15,241 nucleotides of DNA from NCBI GenBank assembly GCA_028285285.1, contig JANQPW010000731.1, positions 1-15,241 on the forward strand, written 5' to 3'. This stretch comes from Silvanigrellales bacterium. GTDB taxonomy: Bacteria; Bdellovibrionota_B; Oligoflexia; Silvanigrellales; Silvanigrellaceae. Positions 7,764 to 14,364 of the stretch are shown in pieces. The notes below the pieces were generated by a model. That model was not told where the DNA came from. It worked only from the letters and a program-made list of their open reading frames with translations, and ran no database searches. Both the position numbers and the translations under genes were made by a program. Positions within the stretch are counted from its first letter, which is position 1; every line of letters starts with the position of its first letter.

Positions 7764-8297
7764 ATGAGAGCAGAAATTCTCTGTGGAGTGCTGTTGGGAG
7801 CGGTTGGCGTGAGCAGTGCTCAAGCTGCAGATGAGACCGCCTGCGGAATCTTCATCGACAAAGTGACTGGCAATCAGAGCAGAAATACTGAATCATTTGA
7901 AAATGTTGTGAAGCTTTACGCCAAGGTGAGCCCAGAGGTTTTGGAGTTGGGCCCTGTTCGAGTTTATGCGCAACAACAAACCACAGTCACTGGCTATGGT
8001 TCTGGCGTTGGGGAAATGACCGAGTACGATTTGGCACCGATTTTGGGCTCAAAAGACTATTTCATGGTTCAGAACACCACCGCATGGGGATACAACAGCG
8101 TGGGATCTGCTGAGTGGCAAACAGAGATCGAGCTGTTTGTGGAAAGTGCGGATGGAAAGCTGTGGAGCTCGGGAGTCTTTTTTGTGGATGAAAACCTCAG
8201 GAGAACTGCTCCCGCGTTTTTAGACCTTTCCTGGCTGCCAAAAACGGCTGACCTTCCCGGAGTGGGTGAATACCTCAACCCTGAGAAATGCCGATAA
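7764..8297 (+). CDS. Exported protein of unknown function (possibly the first half of a gene split by a stop)
   Basis: This encodes 177 residues. ATG 7764 has AAGGAG 5 nt upstream and starts a clear signal peptide (residues 1 to about 21, ending A-Q-A); the longer open frame upstream has no such support. The mature protein has one Cys near each end (T-A-C-G and E-K-C-R), which could pair. The middle alternates polar and aromatic residues in a beta-rich way (Y-F-M-V-Q-N-T-T-A-W-G-Y-N-S, E-I-E-L-F-V-E-S). I do not recognise a family. It lies 136 nt after doxX with no clear terminator between them. The TAA at 8295-8297 is followed in the same frame by another long open stretch, so the stop may be a recent nonsense change, a readthrough stop, or a real gene end. 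Confidence 0.75.
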   Translation: MRAEILCGVLLGAVGVSSAQAADETACGIFIDKVTGNQSRNTESFENVVKLYAKVSPEVLELGPVRVYAQQQTTVTGYGSGVGEMTEYDLAPILGSKDYFMVQNTTAWGYNSVGSAEWQTEIELFVESADGKLWSSGVFFVDENLRRTAPAFLDLSWLPKTADLPGVGEYLNPEKCR

Positions 8298-8306
8298 AAC
8301 GCAGAA

Positions 8307-8804
8307 GTGCCAAGAGCAAATAAAGGGGCTGAGCCCTGCACTGCAGGTGCACCGGAGATCTGGGAATACAGCTGCTCGCTGGAGCAGGGCTCCAACCGCA
8401 GGGTGGTTGATTCTTTTGTTTCTTCTTGCATGGAGCGCGAAGAAGTTGTGGATGGTCAAATCCATCGTGTTGCATTCGGCGTCGACATTGATCGGGATGG
8501 CGACTTTGAAATTGCTGGCAATCAGACTACCTTTGAGCACGAACCTTTTCGGGCCGAGAGAACTGTCATGACCGATACAGACATTGATGGTAACCCCACG
8601 GGCGAGCTTCGTGAAGAAACGGTTTTTGATTTTCGAATGCCACCCGACCAACAGTTTCGAATGAATCTTGGGTTGGGCTTTTCGGCGGGGTTTTCTCGGA
8701 TATGGATTCAAGATCAGGGTGTGACCCGAGCTCTTCAGCAGACATTTGGGAGAAAGTCTGTTCGCTCTGTGAACCTCTTTTGCAATCGGGTCAACGCCAA
8801 TTGA
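8307..8804 (+). CDS. Unrecognised ORF in frame with the preceding gene, start uncertain
   Basis: This is a 165-codon ORF if started at GTG 8307; an ATG at 8430 is the only other good codon nearby. Neither has a ribosome site (only GCAGAA before the GTG, pyrimidine-rich sequence before the ATG), and there is no signal peptide. It begins three codons after the TAA of the previous exported gene, in the same frame. The sequence looks like a real exported protein: cysteine pairs at E-P-C and Y-S-C, then S-S-C, an acidic repeat-like stretch (V-D-I-D-R-D-G-D, then T-D-T-D-I-D-G-N), and a final L-F-C. The D-x-D-x-D-G pieces recall calcium-binding loops but do not make a canonical EF-hand. It may be the second half of the upstream gene. 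The 3' end overlaps the convergent MerR gene by 14 nt. Confidence 0.6.
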   Translation: MPRANKGAEPCTAGAPEIWEYSCSLEQGSNRRVVDSFVSSCMEREEVVDGQIHRVAFGVDIDRDGDFEIAGNQTTFEHEPFRAERTVMTDTDIDGNPTGELREETVFDFRMPPDQQFRMNLGLGFSAGFSRIWIQDQGVTRALQQTFGRKSVRSVNLFCNRVNAN

Positions 8805-9552
8805 CCTCATTTTCGGCGTAGCGCTTCATAGCCTGGCTCAGGTACTCCGGCAGTTCGTCATGGTAGTCCGCGTGGGTTTTTCGAAAGCGAGGATCTTGAA
8901 CGTAGAGATCGGACAACCCCAAATAGGTCTCTTTTGAGCAGTCGTAAAACTGATTGATCCAAGCAAAGTGTCTTTTTGTAAGGGCTTGAGTTTCCTCGCT
9001 GTCTTCCTCGGAGCCTTTTTGGAGACACCCGACAAAATCTCTGAGGAGCGAGTCGAGGTTCTTCATCACCTCGGCCTGTTTTTGCTGACTCCAACCTTTG
9101 GTTCGCTTCTGGCTTTCTTCGAGGAGCTCACGCCCGTACTTTTCTTCAATCTCCTTTTCATATTCAGCCTGTTTCGACATATCGAAGCCTTTAAAAAAGT
9201 CCTTTGCCTTCATTTCTTCGTCTCCCTTGAGTTCTTTGATTGTCTTGTCAATTGTGGCAATGAGCTCATTGGTTCGAGCAGCACGGGCCAAAAGCAGACT
9301 CTTGTGAGTGTGGAGTTGCTCGCACAACTCGTCTCCTTGCAAGACCAATATTTCGCGCACTTTTGCGAGTGGCATTTCGAGTTCACGAAAAATAAGAATC
9401 TGCTGCAGTTGCATCAGTTCTGCTTTTCCGTAGTAGCGGTAACCGTTCTCTGCGATGTGCGCTGGAATGAGCAGACCAATGTGGTGATAGTGGTGCAGGG
9501 TGCGCACGCTCACACCTGAGGCTTCAGCGAGTTGCTTCACGGTCAGTTTCAC
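8791..9552 (-). CDS. MerR-family regulator with C-terminal TipAS ligand-binding domain
   Basis: This encodes 253 residues. The GTG at 9552 is chosen because AAAGGAGG lies 5 nt upstream and the protein then starts exactly at the MerR helix-turn-helix (K-L-T-V-K-Q-L-A-E-A-S-G-V-S-V-R-T-L-H-H-Y, residues 2-22). The wing and Y-R-Y-Y motif follow, then a dimerisation coiled coil to about residue 110. From about 125 the protein matches the TipAS domain: a helix with E-K-E-I-E-E-K-Y-G, then R-H-F-A-W-I-N-Q-F-Y-D-C, D-L-Y-V-Q-D-P-R-F, and a final A-M-K-R-Y. In TipAL-type regulators this globin-like domain binds thiopeptide or other hydrophobic compounds and activates the promoter by twisting it. Here it likely controls itself through the operator just upstream, and perhaps neighbours. 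The ligand is unknown. The gene follows tetR on the same strand and converges on the exported-protein ORF. Confidence 0.93.
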   Translation of the reverse strand: MKLTVKQLAEASGVSVRTLHHYHHIGLLIPAHIAENGYRYYGKAELMQLQQILIFRELEMPLAKVREILVLQGDELCEQLHTHKSLLLARAARTNELIATIDKTIKELKGDEEMKAKDFFKGFDMSKQAEYEKEIEEKYGRELLEESQKRTKGWSQQKQAEVMKNLDSLLRDFVGCLQKGSEEDSEETQALTKRHFAWINQFYDCSKETYLGLSDLYVQDPRFRKTHADYHDELPEYLSQAMKRYAENEVNWR

Positions 9553-9618
9553 AGTTCCTCCTTTGTTCGTTTTAAAGCACCGCTGATCCACGAGAGGGGG
9601 CTGACCAGCGATGAGATC

Positions 9619-9669
9619 ATCGTCGGCTCTCACGTTGGGAGAGGGTCAAGTGTTTTTTTGCTTTTTTTT
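9619..9669 (-). promoter_or_regulatory. MerR-type promoter/operator with upstream A-tracts
   Basis: On the minus strand, TTGACC (9649-9644) is followed by a perfect inverted repeat, CTCTC-7 nt-GAGAG (9643-9627). After a 19-nt spacer comes a weak -10, GACGAT (9624-9619). A long spacer with a dyad between -35 and -10 is the hallmark of MerR-activated promoters. Two A-tracts (8 and 7 A residues, 9669-9653) sit directly upstream of the -35 and may act as an UP element. The merR start lies 67 nt downstream, which fits autoregulation. Confidence 0.65.
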
Positions 9670-9671
9670 GA

Positions 9672-10328
9672 TCAATTCTGGGTTTGCGTTTCGCTTAGGC
9701 CTCGCAAAAACAGTTGAAGAGCTTCTTTGGCGAGCCTCTGAGATTCTTTTGGATCGTTTGCGAACACCACTTGGTGGAAAAAACCGAACCCCCAGGTCAT
9801 TGCCACGATACCCTGAACGGCTGTTTTGAGGTTGAGGTTTCCCTGGATGTTTCCATTGTTTTGGTGCCGTTTCAAGAGCCTCTCCAGTTCACTACTGACC
9901 TGATCTTTGAGATGCTGCTGAATTTCCTCGCTCAGCTCAGGGTCCAGCAGGGCTGTGGAAATGGCGACTCGAAGAAATTTTTGTTGTGCCTGCATTCGGG
10001 CCACTGCCGTGAGCACGACCCTCTGGACGTCTTCAACAAGGCTTACGGTCTCAGACTGTTCAAGCTCTTTGAGGACTTGGCCGTCAGCTCCGGTGTGTCT
10101 TCGGATGATCGCAAGCAGCAGACCCTTTTTGCCATTGAAGTACTTGTGCACGAGTCCATCAGCGCACTGCGCCCGCGCGCAGATTCCTCGAACAGTTGCG
10201 GCGTCAAAACCTTTTTCCGCAAACTCTTCAGTGGCTGCGGTCAGGAGTTGGTCTCTTTTGGCTGCCTTGTCTCGGGTTCTTTTTTTGGGAGCATCCCAGC
10301 GAACACCAGGATCGTTCTTCTGGTTCAT
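9672..10328 (-). CDS. TetR-family transcriptional regulator
   Basis: This encodes 218 residues. ATG 10328 is chosen over upstream in-frame codons because GGAG lies 5 nt before it and the upstream extension runs through the promoter. The N-terminal helix-turn-helix domain (residues about 25-72) has the TetR pattern: L-L-T-A-A-T-E-E-F-A-E-K-G-F-D-A-A-T-V-R-G-I-C, then G-L-V-H-K-Y-F-N-G-K-K-G-L-L. The C-terminal helical ligand and dimer domain has no recognised signature. A basic tail (P-K-K-R-T-R-D-K-A-A-K-R) precedes the HTH. It is divergent from an FAD monooxygenase with a perfect palindrome between them, the usual arrangement for a repressor controlling itself and a catabolic or detoxification enzyme. 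The inducer is unknown. A MerR/TipAS gene follows 119 nt downstream with its own promoter. Confidence 0.93.
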   Translation of the reverse strand: MNQKNDPGVRWDAPKKRTRDKAAKRDQLLTAATEEFAEKGFDAATVRGICARAQCADGLVHKYFNGKKGLLLAIIRRHTGADGQVLKELEQSETVSLVEDVQRVVLTAVARMQAQQKFLRVAISTALLDPELSEEIQQHLKDQVSSELERLLKRHQNNGNIQGNLNLKTAVQGIVAMTWGFGFFHQVVFANDPKESQRLAKEALQLFLRGLSETQTQN

Positions 10329-10361
10329 GACAACTCCACAACGGCTCTTCGTTTTTTGTTC

Positions 10362-10390
10362 TGAATAGGAGTTGTTCTGCCATCTGTCAA
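10362..10390 (-). promoter_or_regulatory. Predicted tetR promoter
   Basis: On the minus strand, a consensus -35 TTGACA (10390-10385) is followed by a 17-nt spacer and TATTCA (10367-10362) as -10. The start of tetR is 33 nt further on. The -10 is only a partial match, but the -35 and spacing are ideal. The operator palindrome lies just upstream of this -35. Confidence 0.55.
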
Positions 10391-10392
10391 CT

Positions 10393-10416
10393 CTTAGTGC
10401 ACAAACGTGCACTAAG
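10393..10416. promoter_or_regulatory. Predicted TetR operator: perfect 10-bp inverted repeat with 4-nt centre
   Basis: CTTAGTGCAC (10393-10402) and GTGCACTAAG (10407-10416) are exact inverted repeats around AAAC. The dyad sits between tetR and the divergent FAD monooxygenase, 2 nt upstream of the tetR -35 and just before the likely monooxygenase -10. Size, symmetry and position fit a TetR-family binding site controlling both genes. Confidence 0.75.
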
Positions 10417-10425
10417 TGATATGCT
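10417..10425 (+). promoter_or_regulatory. Possible extended -10 for the FAD monooxygenase
   Basis: TGATATGCT contains an extended -10 (TG-n-TATGCT) immediately downstream of the TetR-type palindrome. No good -35 is present, so the assignment rests on the TG extension and on position. Transcription would start near 10432, upstream of the preferred GTG start at 10457. Confidence 0.35.
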
Positions 10426-10456
10426 CGAGGAGAGTTCAGTTGTTCAGGGGGTTGTT

Positions 10457-11575
10457 GTGAGACAGAAGTTGTCAAATCAAGGTACAGAGAAGCGTATTCT
10501 TATCGTGGGAGCTGGCCCAACTGGGCTATCAGCAGCATTGTTTCTTTTTCTGAAGGGTTTTCGGCCGGTTGTTGTGGAAAAAAATGCCTCCACGTCTCTT
10601 CATTCAAAGGCATTCGGAGTGAATGCCCGAACTCTCGAGCTTCATGAGGAAACAGGAGTCACCGCAGAGCTCCTCCGACGTGGTTGGAAAATGGAGGCTC
10701 TTCGCCTGTGGAGAAAAGACCGTCAGCTGGCAAACATTAGCTTTAGCAGGGTTCGTCACAAGTACCCTTTTATGCTGATTCACTCGCAAGCAGAAACGGA
10801 AAAGCTTTTGGCGGAAACTGTTGAAGGCAAGGGGCTAGTCATACGATGGAAAACCGAGTTCAAAGGGTTTTCCACAAACAACCCCCAATGTGTTGTGCTC
10901 GACAACCCAGCACAGCCCCAGAGTGAAGAGGAGTTTGATATTGTTTTGGGTGCAGATGGTGCTGGCAGCCCGGTGAGGAAGAGCGTGGGAGTGGATTTTC
11001 CGGGAACACGGTTCGAAGAGACTTGGCGGCTTGCTGATGTTGAGTTGGAAACGCCCCTTTCTCCCGACCGTGCCCACGTCTTCCTCCTGGATGAGGGCGC
11101 GCTGTTCATGGTCTGCGTGAAAGGATCTGTTTGGAGGGTTCTGGGGAACTCCGAAAATCTGCTCGGATGTCTTCCTCGGGGCACACAGGTTGGTTCGGTG
11201 GTTTGGGAGTCAGACTTCGGTATCAGTCATCGCATGGCCGGTGAGCTTAGAAAAGGCAACGTGTTTCTTGCGGGAGATGCGGCTCATATTCATTCTGGAA
11301 TTGGTGCACGCGGGATGAACCTTGGCATTGAAGACGCCTACGTCTTCGCGCGTCTTTGTGCCGAAGCAAGGTTGGACCAGTACGAAGAAATCCGTTTGCC
11401 GGCCATAAAGAAAATCTTGAGACAGACCCACGGAGCCATGACGGTTCCTCGTGGCAAATCTCCCTTGGCTCGGTTTGTGAGAAAGGTTTCGCCGCTGTTG
11501 CCTTTGGCGGCTCCCGTGTTGGAGCGTGTTGCTCCGCCGTGGGTTTTGGGGCTTGACCACGAGGTGGGGGTCTAG
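10457..11575 (+). CDS. FAD-dependent monooxygenase, aromatic-hydroxylase (PHBH/group A) type
   Basis: This encodes 372 residues. The frame is open from 10397, but GTG 10457 is chosen because CAGGGGG lies 5-6 nt upstream; the ATG at 10421 has no ribosome site and overlaps the likely -10. The FAD Rossmann motif I-L-I-V-G-A-G-P-T-G is at 14-23, with the ribose-binding acid E41. The D-G motif (G-A-D-G-A-G-S) is at 167-168, and the G-D motif (A-G-D-A-A-H-I-H, then G-A-R-G-M-N) is at 273-274. These three define group A flavin monooxygenases, which use NAD(P)H and oxygen to hydroxylate aromatic or polyketide-like compounds in the cytoplasm. Relatives range from phenol and hydroxybenzoate hydroxylases to antibiotic-inactivating enzymes such as Tet(X); I cannot tell which. 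Divergent tetR with a shared palindrome suggests substrate-induced expression. It converges on the catalase-like gene. Confidence 0.92.
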   Translation: MRQKLSNQGTEKRILIVGAGPTGLSAALFLFLKGFRPVVVEKNASTSLHSKAFGVNARTLELHEETGVTAELLRRGWKMEALRLWRKDRQLANISFSRVRHKYPFMLIHSQAETEKLLAETVEGKGLVIRWKTEFKGFSTNNPQCVVLDNPAQPQSEEEFDIVLGADGAGSPVRKSVGVDFPGTRFEETWRLADVELETPLSPDRAHVFLLDEGALFMVCVKGSVWRVLGNSENLLGCLPRGTQVGSVVWESDFGISHRMAGELRKGNVFLAGDAAHIHSGIGARGMNLGIEDAYVFARLCAEARLDQYEEIRLPAIKKILRQTHGAMTVPRGKSPLARFVRKVSPLLPLAAPVLERVAPPWVLGLDHEVGV

Positions 11576-11609
11576 GGGCTAGGGCAAACCGGGCCAAGTT
11601 GTCTCAACT

Positions 11610-12758
11610 CTAAGGGCAGCGAACCTTTTCTGTGCCGGTTCGAAAGTTGGTTGCCTCTTGGTAGATGAGACACCGAGCCCGGTTGAAGTTACCTAGGGGG
11701 CGATGGGCGTTCACACCATGCCAAGGGTTGAAGGAAAGTGCCTCACACTTGGGGGAGCGCTCGGGTGCTTGGCGTTCAAAGGTAATGGTGGCCAGTTCTA
11801 CAGCGGGTGTCCTCCATTTTTCATTGTGGATCTCAATGCGCTGCCTTCTGGGGTTCACCTGAGGCTGCATGTGCATGGTGAAACAGATGTTTTCTTGTGA
11901 AGCGCGCTGAATAAGGTCTGTGTTGAGAAAGTCTGGATCGATGGGCTCTTCTCTGTCGCCTTGCTGATTCTGTGGCTCAGTGCAGGGCTTCACAAAGAAA
12001 CGAACTGCTTGGTTGTCGCCATAGCGAAAAGCCGATCGTGACCAGTAGGATTCGTCGGCCAGGCTTCTCACATTTCGGCTGGTTTGAGACAGCAGAGTTG
12101 CAGCCATTCTCGGGTGCCTGGCAAGGAATTGAATGCGCTCTTGACCACCGGCTGCACTTGCTTTGATGAAACCCATGAGGTCCACGATGTGTGCTGCATG
12201 ATGTCTTTCGGCATTTGTGAAGAGAAAGTCTTGCTCTTGTTTGCCAGTGGAAAGAAGCGGTGTTCCGGGAACATCCTCCAATTTAACAGCCAATCCCCGC
12301 AAGTCGCGCTCTCGGTCGGCGGCAATCAGGCCAGAGCCATTTGAGAAGCGGCCCGTGAGGCGGTAGCTTGCACCCGGCTGGAAAATACCTTGTGGGTTCG
12401 GCAAGTTTTGGGAAACAACCATTTTACCGGGGAGGCAGCCGTGCCCTTTTGCGTGCATCCCCCGCCATTTGATGCCTTGTGTGCCAGTTCGGTCTTCGTT
12501 TTGTTTTTGTTGCCGTTCGTGAACCCTCAAAAATTCGCGGGCATACCCTTCCAGAACCTCTCTTTCCCTTTCAGGAACTTGTTCTTCATTGAGGCCAAGA
12601 CCTCTTCTCGGTGAGTAGTCCAGTTCCGGTTCTTCACTTCTGCCCTGCTGATTGCTTGGTTTTGCGTCGTCGTTGCCCGTGCGGCTCTGACAAGAGAGAA
12701 AAAAGGAGAATGTGAAGACCGCCACAAGGGCTGTGAGAGTGCGGGAAAGGTGATCCAT
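11610..12758 (-). CDS. Catalase-like (y4iL-type) lipoprotein
   Basis: This encodes 382 residues. ATG 12758 is chosen over the ATG at 12809, which lacks a ribosome site and sits in the promoter palindrome; the site here is only purine-rich (AAAGAAAGAA). Residues 1-22 are a signal ending F-F-L-S-C with Cys23 as likely lipidation site. A low-complexity charged linker follows to about residue 90. The catalase-like core then begins: G-M-H-A-K-G-H-G-C-L with His102 in the distal heme position, R-F-S-N-G-S-G (137-143), D-L-R-G-L-A-V-K, D-F-L-F-T-N with Asn182 as distal Asn, and near the end F-N-P-W-H-G and H-R-P-L-G-N-F-N-R-A-R. That ending is typical of the small y4iL-like catalase group. The usual proximal heme Tyr motif of full catalases is not recognisable. 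Likely envelope-anchored; peroxidase or catalase activity is inferred. Alone on its strand between two plus-strand genes. Confidence 0.88.
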   Translation of the reverse strand: MDHLSRTLTALVAVFTFSFFLSCQSRTGNDDAKPSNQQGRSEEPELDYSPRRGLGLNEEQVPEREREVLEGYAREFLRVHERQQKQNEDRTGTQGIKWRGMHAKGHGCLPGKMVVSQNLPNPQGIFQPGASYRLTGRFSNGSGLIAADRERDLRGLAVKLEDVPGTPLLSTGKQEQDFLFTNAERHHAAHIVDLMGFIKASAAGGQERIQFLARHPRMAATLLSQTSRNVRSLADESYWSRSAFRYGDNQAVRFFVKPCTEPQNQQGDREEPIDPDFLNTDLIQRASQENICFTMHMQPQVNPRRQRIEIHNEKWRTPAVELATITFERQAPERSPKCEALSFNPWHGVNAHRPLGNFNRARCLIYQEATNFRTGTEKVRCP

Positions 12759-12808
12759 GGGTTCTTTCTTTCTTTTTTGAGTTTCTGAAAAGACTAAGGC
12801 AATGAGCA

Positions 12809-12821
12809 TGTTATCATAACA
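12809..12821 (-). promoter_or_regulatory. Palindrome TGTTATCATAACA over an extended -10 of the catalase-like gene
   Basis: A perfect 6-1-6 dyad covers TGTTATGAT on the minus strand (12821-12813), a strong extended -10 (TATGAT matches 5 of 6). The start codon is 51 nt from the dyad. The shape and sequence recall Fur-superfamily (Fur/Zur/PerR) boxes. A repressor bound here would block the catalase-like gene; a peroxide-sensing PerR-type regulator is an attractive but unproven candidate. Confidence 0.5.
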
Positions 12822-12886
12822 AAGAGATCTCCTTGACGAAACGAAGATCAGCCGAGATCTTTCAGCCTATGCTGTGCGGGCGATCG

Positions 12887-12895
12887 TGCTATTCT
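12887..12895 (+). promoter_or_regulatory. Possible extended -10 for the flippase operon
   Basis: TGCTATTCT reads as an extended -10 (TG-n-TATTCT) 48 nt upstream of the flippase start. The -35 region is poor. A TTGACG at 12833-12838 is not paired with a good -10 at 17 nt. Low confidence. Confidence 0.25.
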
Positions 12896-12942
12896 GCAAT
12901 TGGAATCTGAGAAACTCTGTGCAGTTCGTTTGAGGGGGCTGG

Positions 12943-14364
12943 GTGGCTTCGCATCATAAGCGTCGGGTGATGGGAACCATGGCACTCACCGCGCTTGCGG
13001 AAGTGTTCAATAAAGCCTTTCCTCTTATTACGGTTCACTATGCTCAGAGCCGTCTGGGGCTCGAAGCTCTCGGCTATGCACACTATGTGATTTACCTTGT
13101 TGACTTGATTGTCCCCTTCGTGGCTTGGGGATATCAGGGCTTTGGATCCCACGCCGTGAGTGCGACAAAAGATCCCGTCCGGGTTCGCCAAATCATGGGA
13201 TCTATCTTGGCCCTGCGGTTGTTTAACGGTTTTGTTCTGAGCGCTTTGTTGTTAGCCGCAGTTTGGACAGTTCCGCAGTGGCAGGAGTATCGGAGCGGTG
13301 TGCTGGCCCTTTGTGCACTTCCCCTCTTAAACGCCTTTTCACAGTCGTATCTGTTTGTTGGTAAGCAATTGCTCCGCGTGTTGTCTGTGATTCAAATCTC
13401 GGCAAAGATTTTTGCGCTATGTGCTATTTTGCTCTTGGTTTCCGGCCCTGAAGATGCTCTGATGTACGCAGCCGCAGCCTACTCGGTGAATGGGTTGATC
13501 AGTGTTGTTGGGGCGTTCCTTCAAATGCGCTGGTTTGGGCTCCCTCAGTTTCATTTGGCCTCCATTTCTCACACATTTCGCGCCGCTCTGCCGTTCACGG
13601 CACCGGTCGTGATGTTTCACCTCAGTGAAAGAGTCGACCTCTTTCTCGTTGAGTGGCTTGAGGGTTCAACGGGAGTTGGGGCCTACACCGGGCCCCAAAA
13701 AATCACTCAAAGCCTGTCGGCATTTGCCATGGCCATTGTGACCGTTTTTCAAAGCGAGGTTTTGGCAGCATCTGCGCCGCAAAGAAGGGTTGAAATTATC
13801 CGCTGGGCCTATTTCTCTCTTTTGATTCTTTTTCTGCCGCTGGTGTGCTGTGTTTGGTTTGTTGACGAGAAGCTTCTCACTGCCGTGGTGGGAGAGTCAT
13901 TTGCTGGACAGGGGCGAGTGTGGAGTGTGCTCACACTTTCCCTACTTGCCCAGCCGCTGCTTCTTGTGAGCACACAGATAGTTCTCTTTTCAGAAAAGAG
14001 AATGGCGTCTGTTTCCTTCTGTTATCTTGCTGTTGCTCTTCTTTCAGCAGGGTGTGGTGCAGCTGTGGGTGCGTGGGGTGATTCACTGGAACATTTGGCG
14101 GCAGGGTTGGTGGCTGGAAAAGCTGCGGCTGCTCTTGTTGTCGCCGCTTTTGCCTATCGTGTTGTGCCAAGTCTTCCCCGTGTTGCTGATTGGGGAATGG
14201 TGCTCGTGGCCACCTTCTGTGCCGTTGGCTTTCTTTGGAGCGGCCTCTTTGAAGAGTGGGTGATTTTGCGGGTTTTCGCAGCTGTGATGGTTTACGTTAT
14301 CATACTCGCTGTGTTGGCTCGAGATCGGATCCGGGCTATGTGGAAGCTTGCATTGGGGAGATGA
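12943..14364 (+). CDS. Polysaccharide flippase-like membrane protein (Wzx / MATE-MVF superfamily)
   Basis: This encodes 473 residues, almost entirely hydrophobic, with about 12-14 predicted membrane helices separated by short basic loops (for example S-H-H-K-R-R near the start and A-P-Q-R-R-V-E-I-I-R in mid-protein). The N-terminal arrangement, A-L-A-E-V-F-N-K-A-F-P-L-I-T then G-L-E-A-L-G-Y, and the second-half R-V-D-L-F-L-V-E-W followed by G-V-G-A-Y are typical of O-antigen/polysaccharide flippases, which move lipid-linked sugars across the inner membrane. GTG 12943 is supported by GAGGGGG about 5 nt upstream; ATG 12970 is an alternative. There are no glycosyltransferase genes in view, so the cargo is open. 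The stop overlaps the next gene by 4 nt (ATGA), indicating an operon. Superfamily is likely; specificity is unknown. Confidence 0.85.
   Translation: MASHHKRRVMGTMALTALAEVFNKAFPLITVHYAQSRLGLEALGYAHYVIYLVDLIVPFVAWGYQGFGSHAVSATKDPVRVRQIMGSILALRLFNGFVLSALLLAAVWTVPQWQEYRSGVLALCALPLLNAFSQSYLFVGKQLLRVLSVIQISAKIFALCAILLLVSGPEDALMYAAAAYSVNGLISVVGAFLQMRWFGLPQFHLASISHTFRAALPFTAPVVMFHLSERVDLFLVEWLEGSTGVGAYTGPQKITQSLSAFAMAIVTVFQSEVLAASAPQRRVEIIRWAYFSLLILFLPLVCCVWFVDEKLLTAVVGESFAGQGRVWSVLTLSLLAQPLLLVSTQIVLFSEKRMASVSFCYLAVALLSAGCGAAVGAWGDSLEHLAAGLVAGKAAAALVVAAFAYRVVPSLPRVADWGMVLVATFCAVGFLWSGLFEEWVILRVFAAVMVYVIILAVLARDRIRAMWKLALGR

Noticed and set aside
8390..8445. Hydrophobic, signal-like stretch (G-W-L-I-L-L-F-L-L-A-W) in the +1 frame over the second exported ORF
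   Set aside because: It arises from a pyrimidine-rich run. The same bases in the main frame give a cysteine-containing segment that fits the surrounding protein, and the alternative frame ends soon after without recognisable content.
9627..9669. Hairpin plus T-runs on the plus strand, resembling a rho-independent terminator
   Set aside because: No plus-strand gene ends nearby. The same bases are better explained on the minus strand as A-tracts, -35 and the MerR dyad.
11597..11609. Small inverted repeat AGTTG-TCT-CAACT between the monooxygenase and the catalase-like gene
   Set aside because: The stem is short and AT-containing with no following T-run, so it is not convincing as a terminator.
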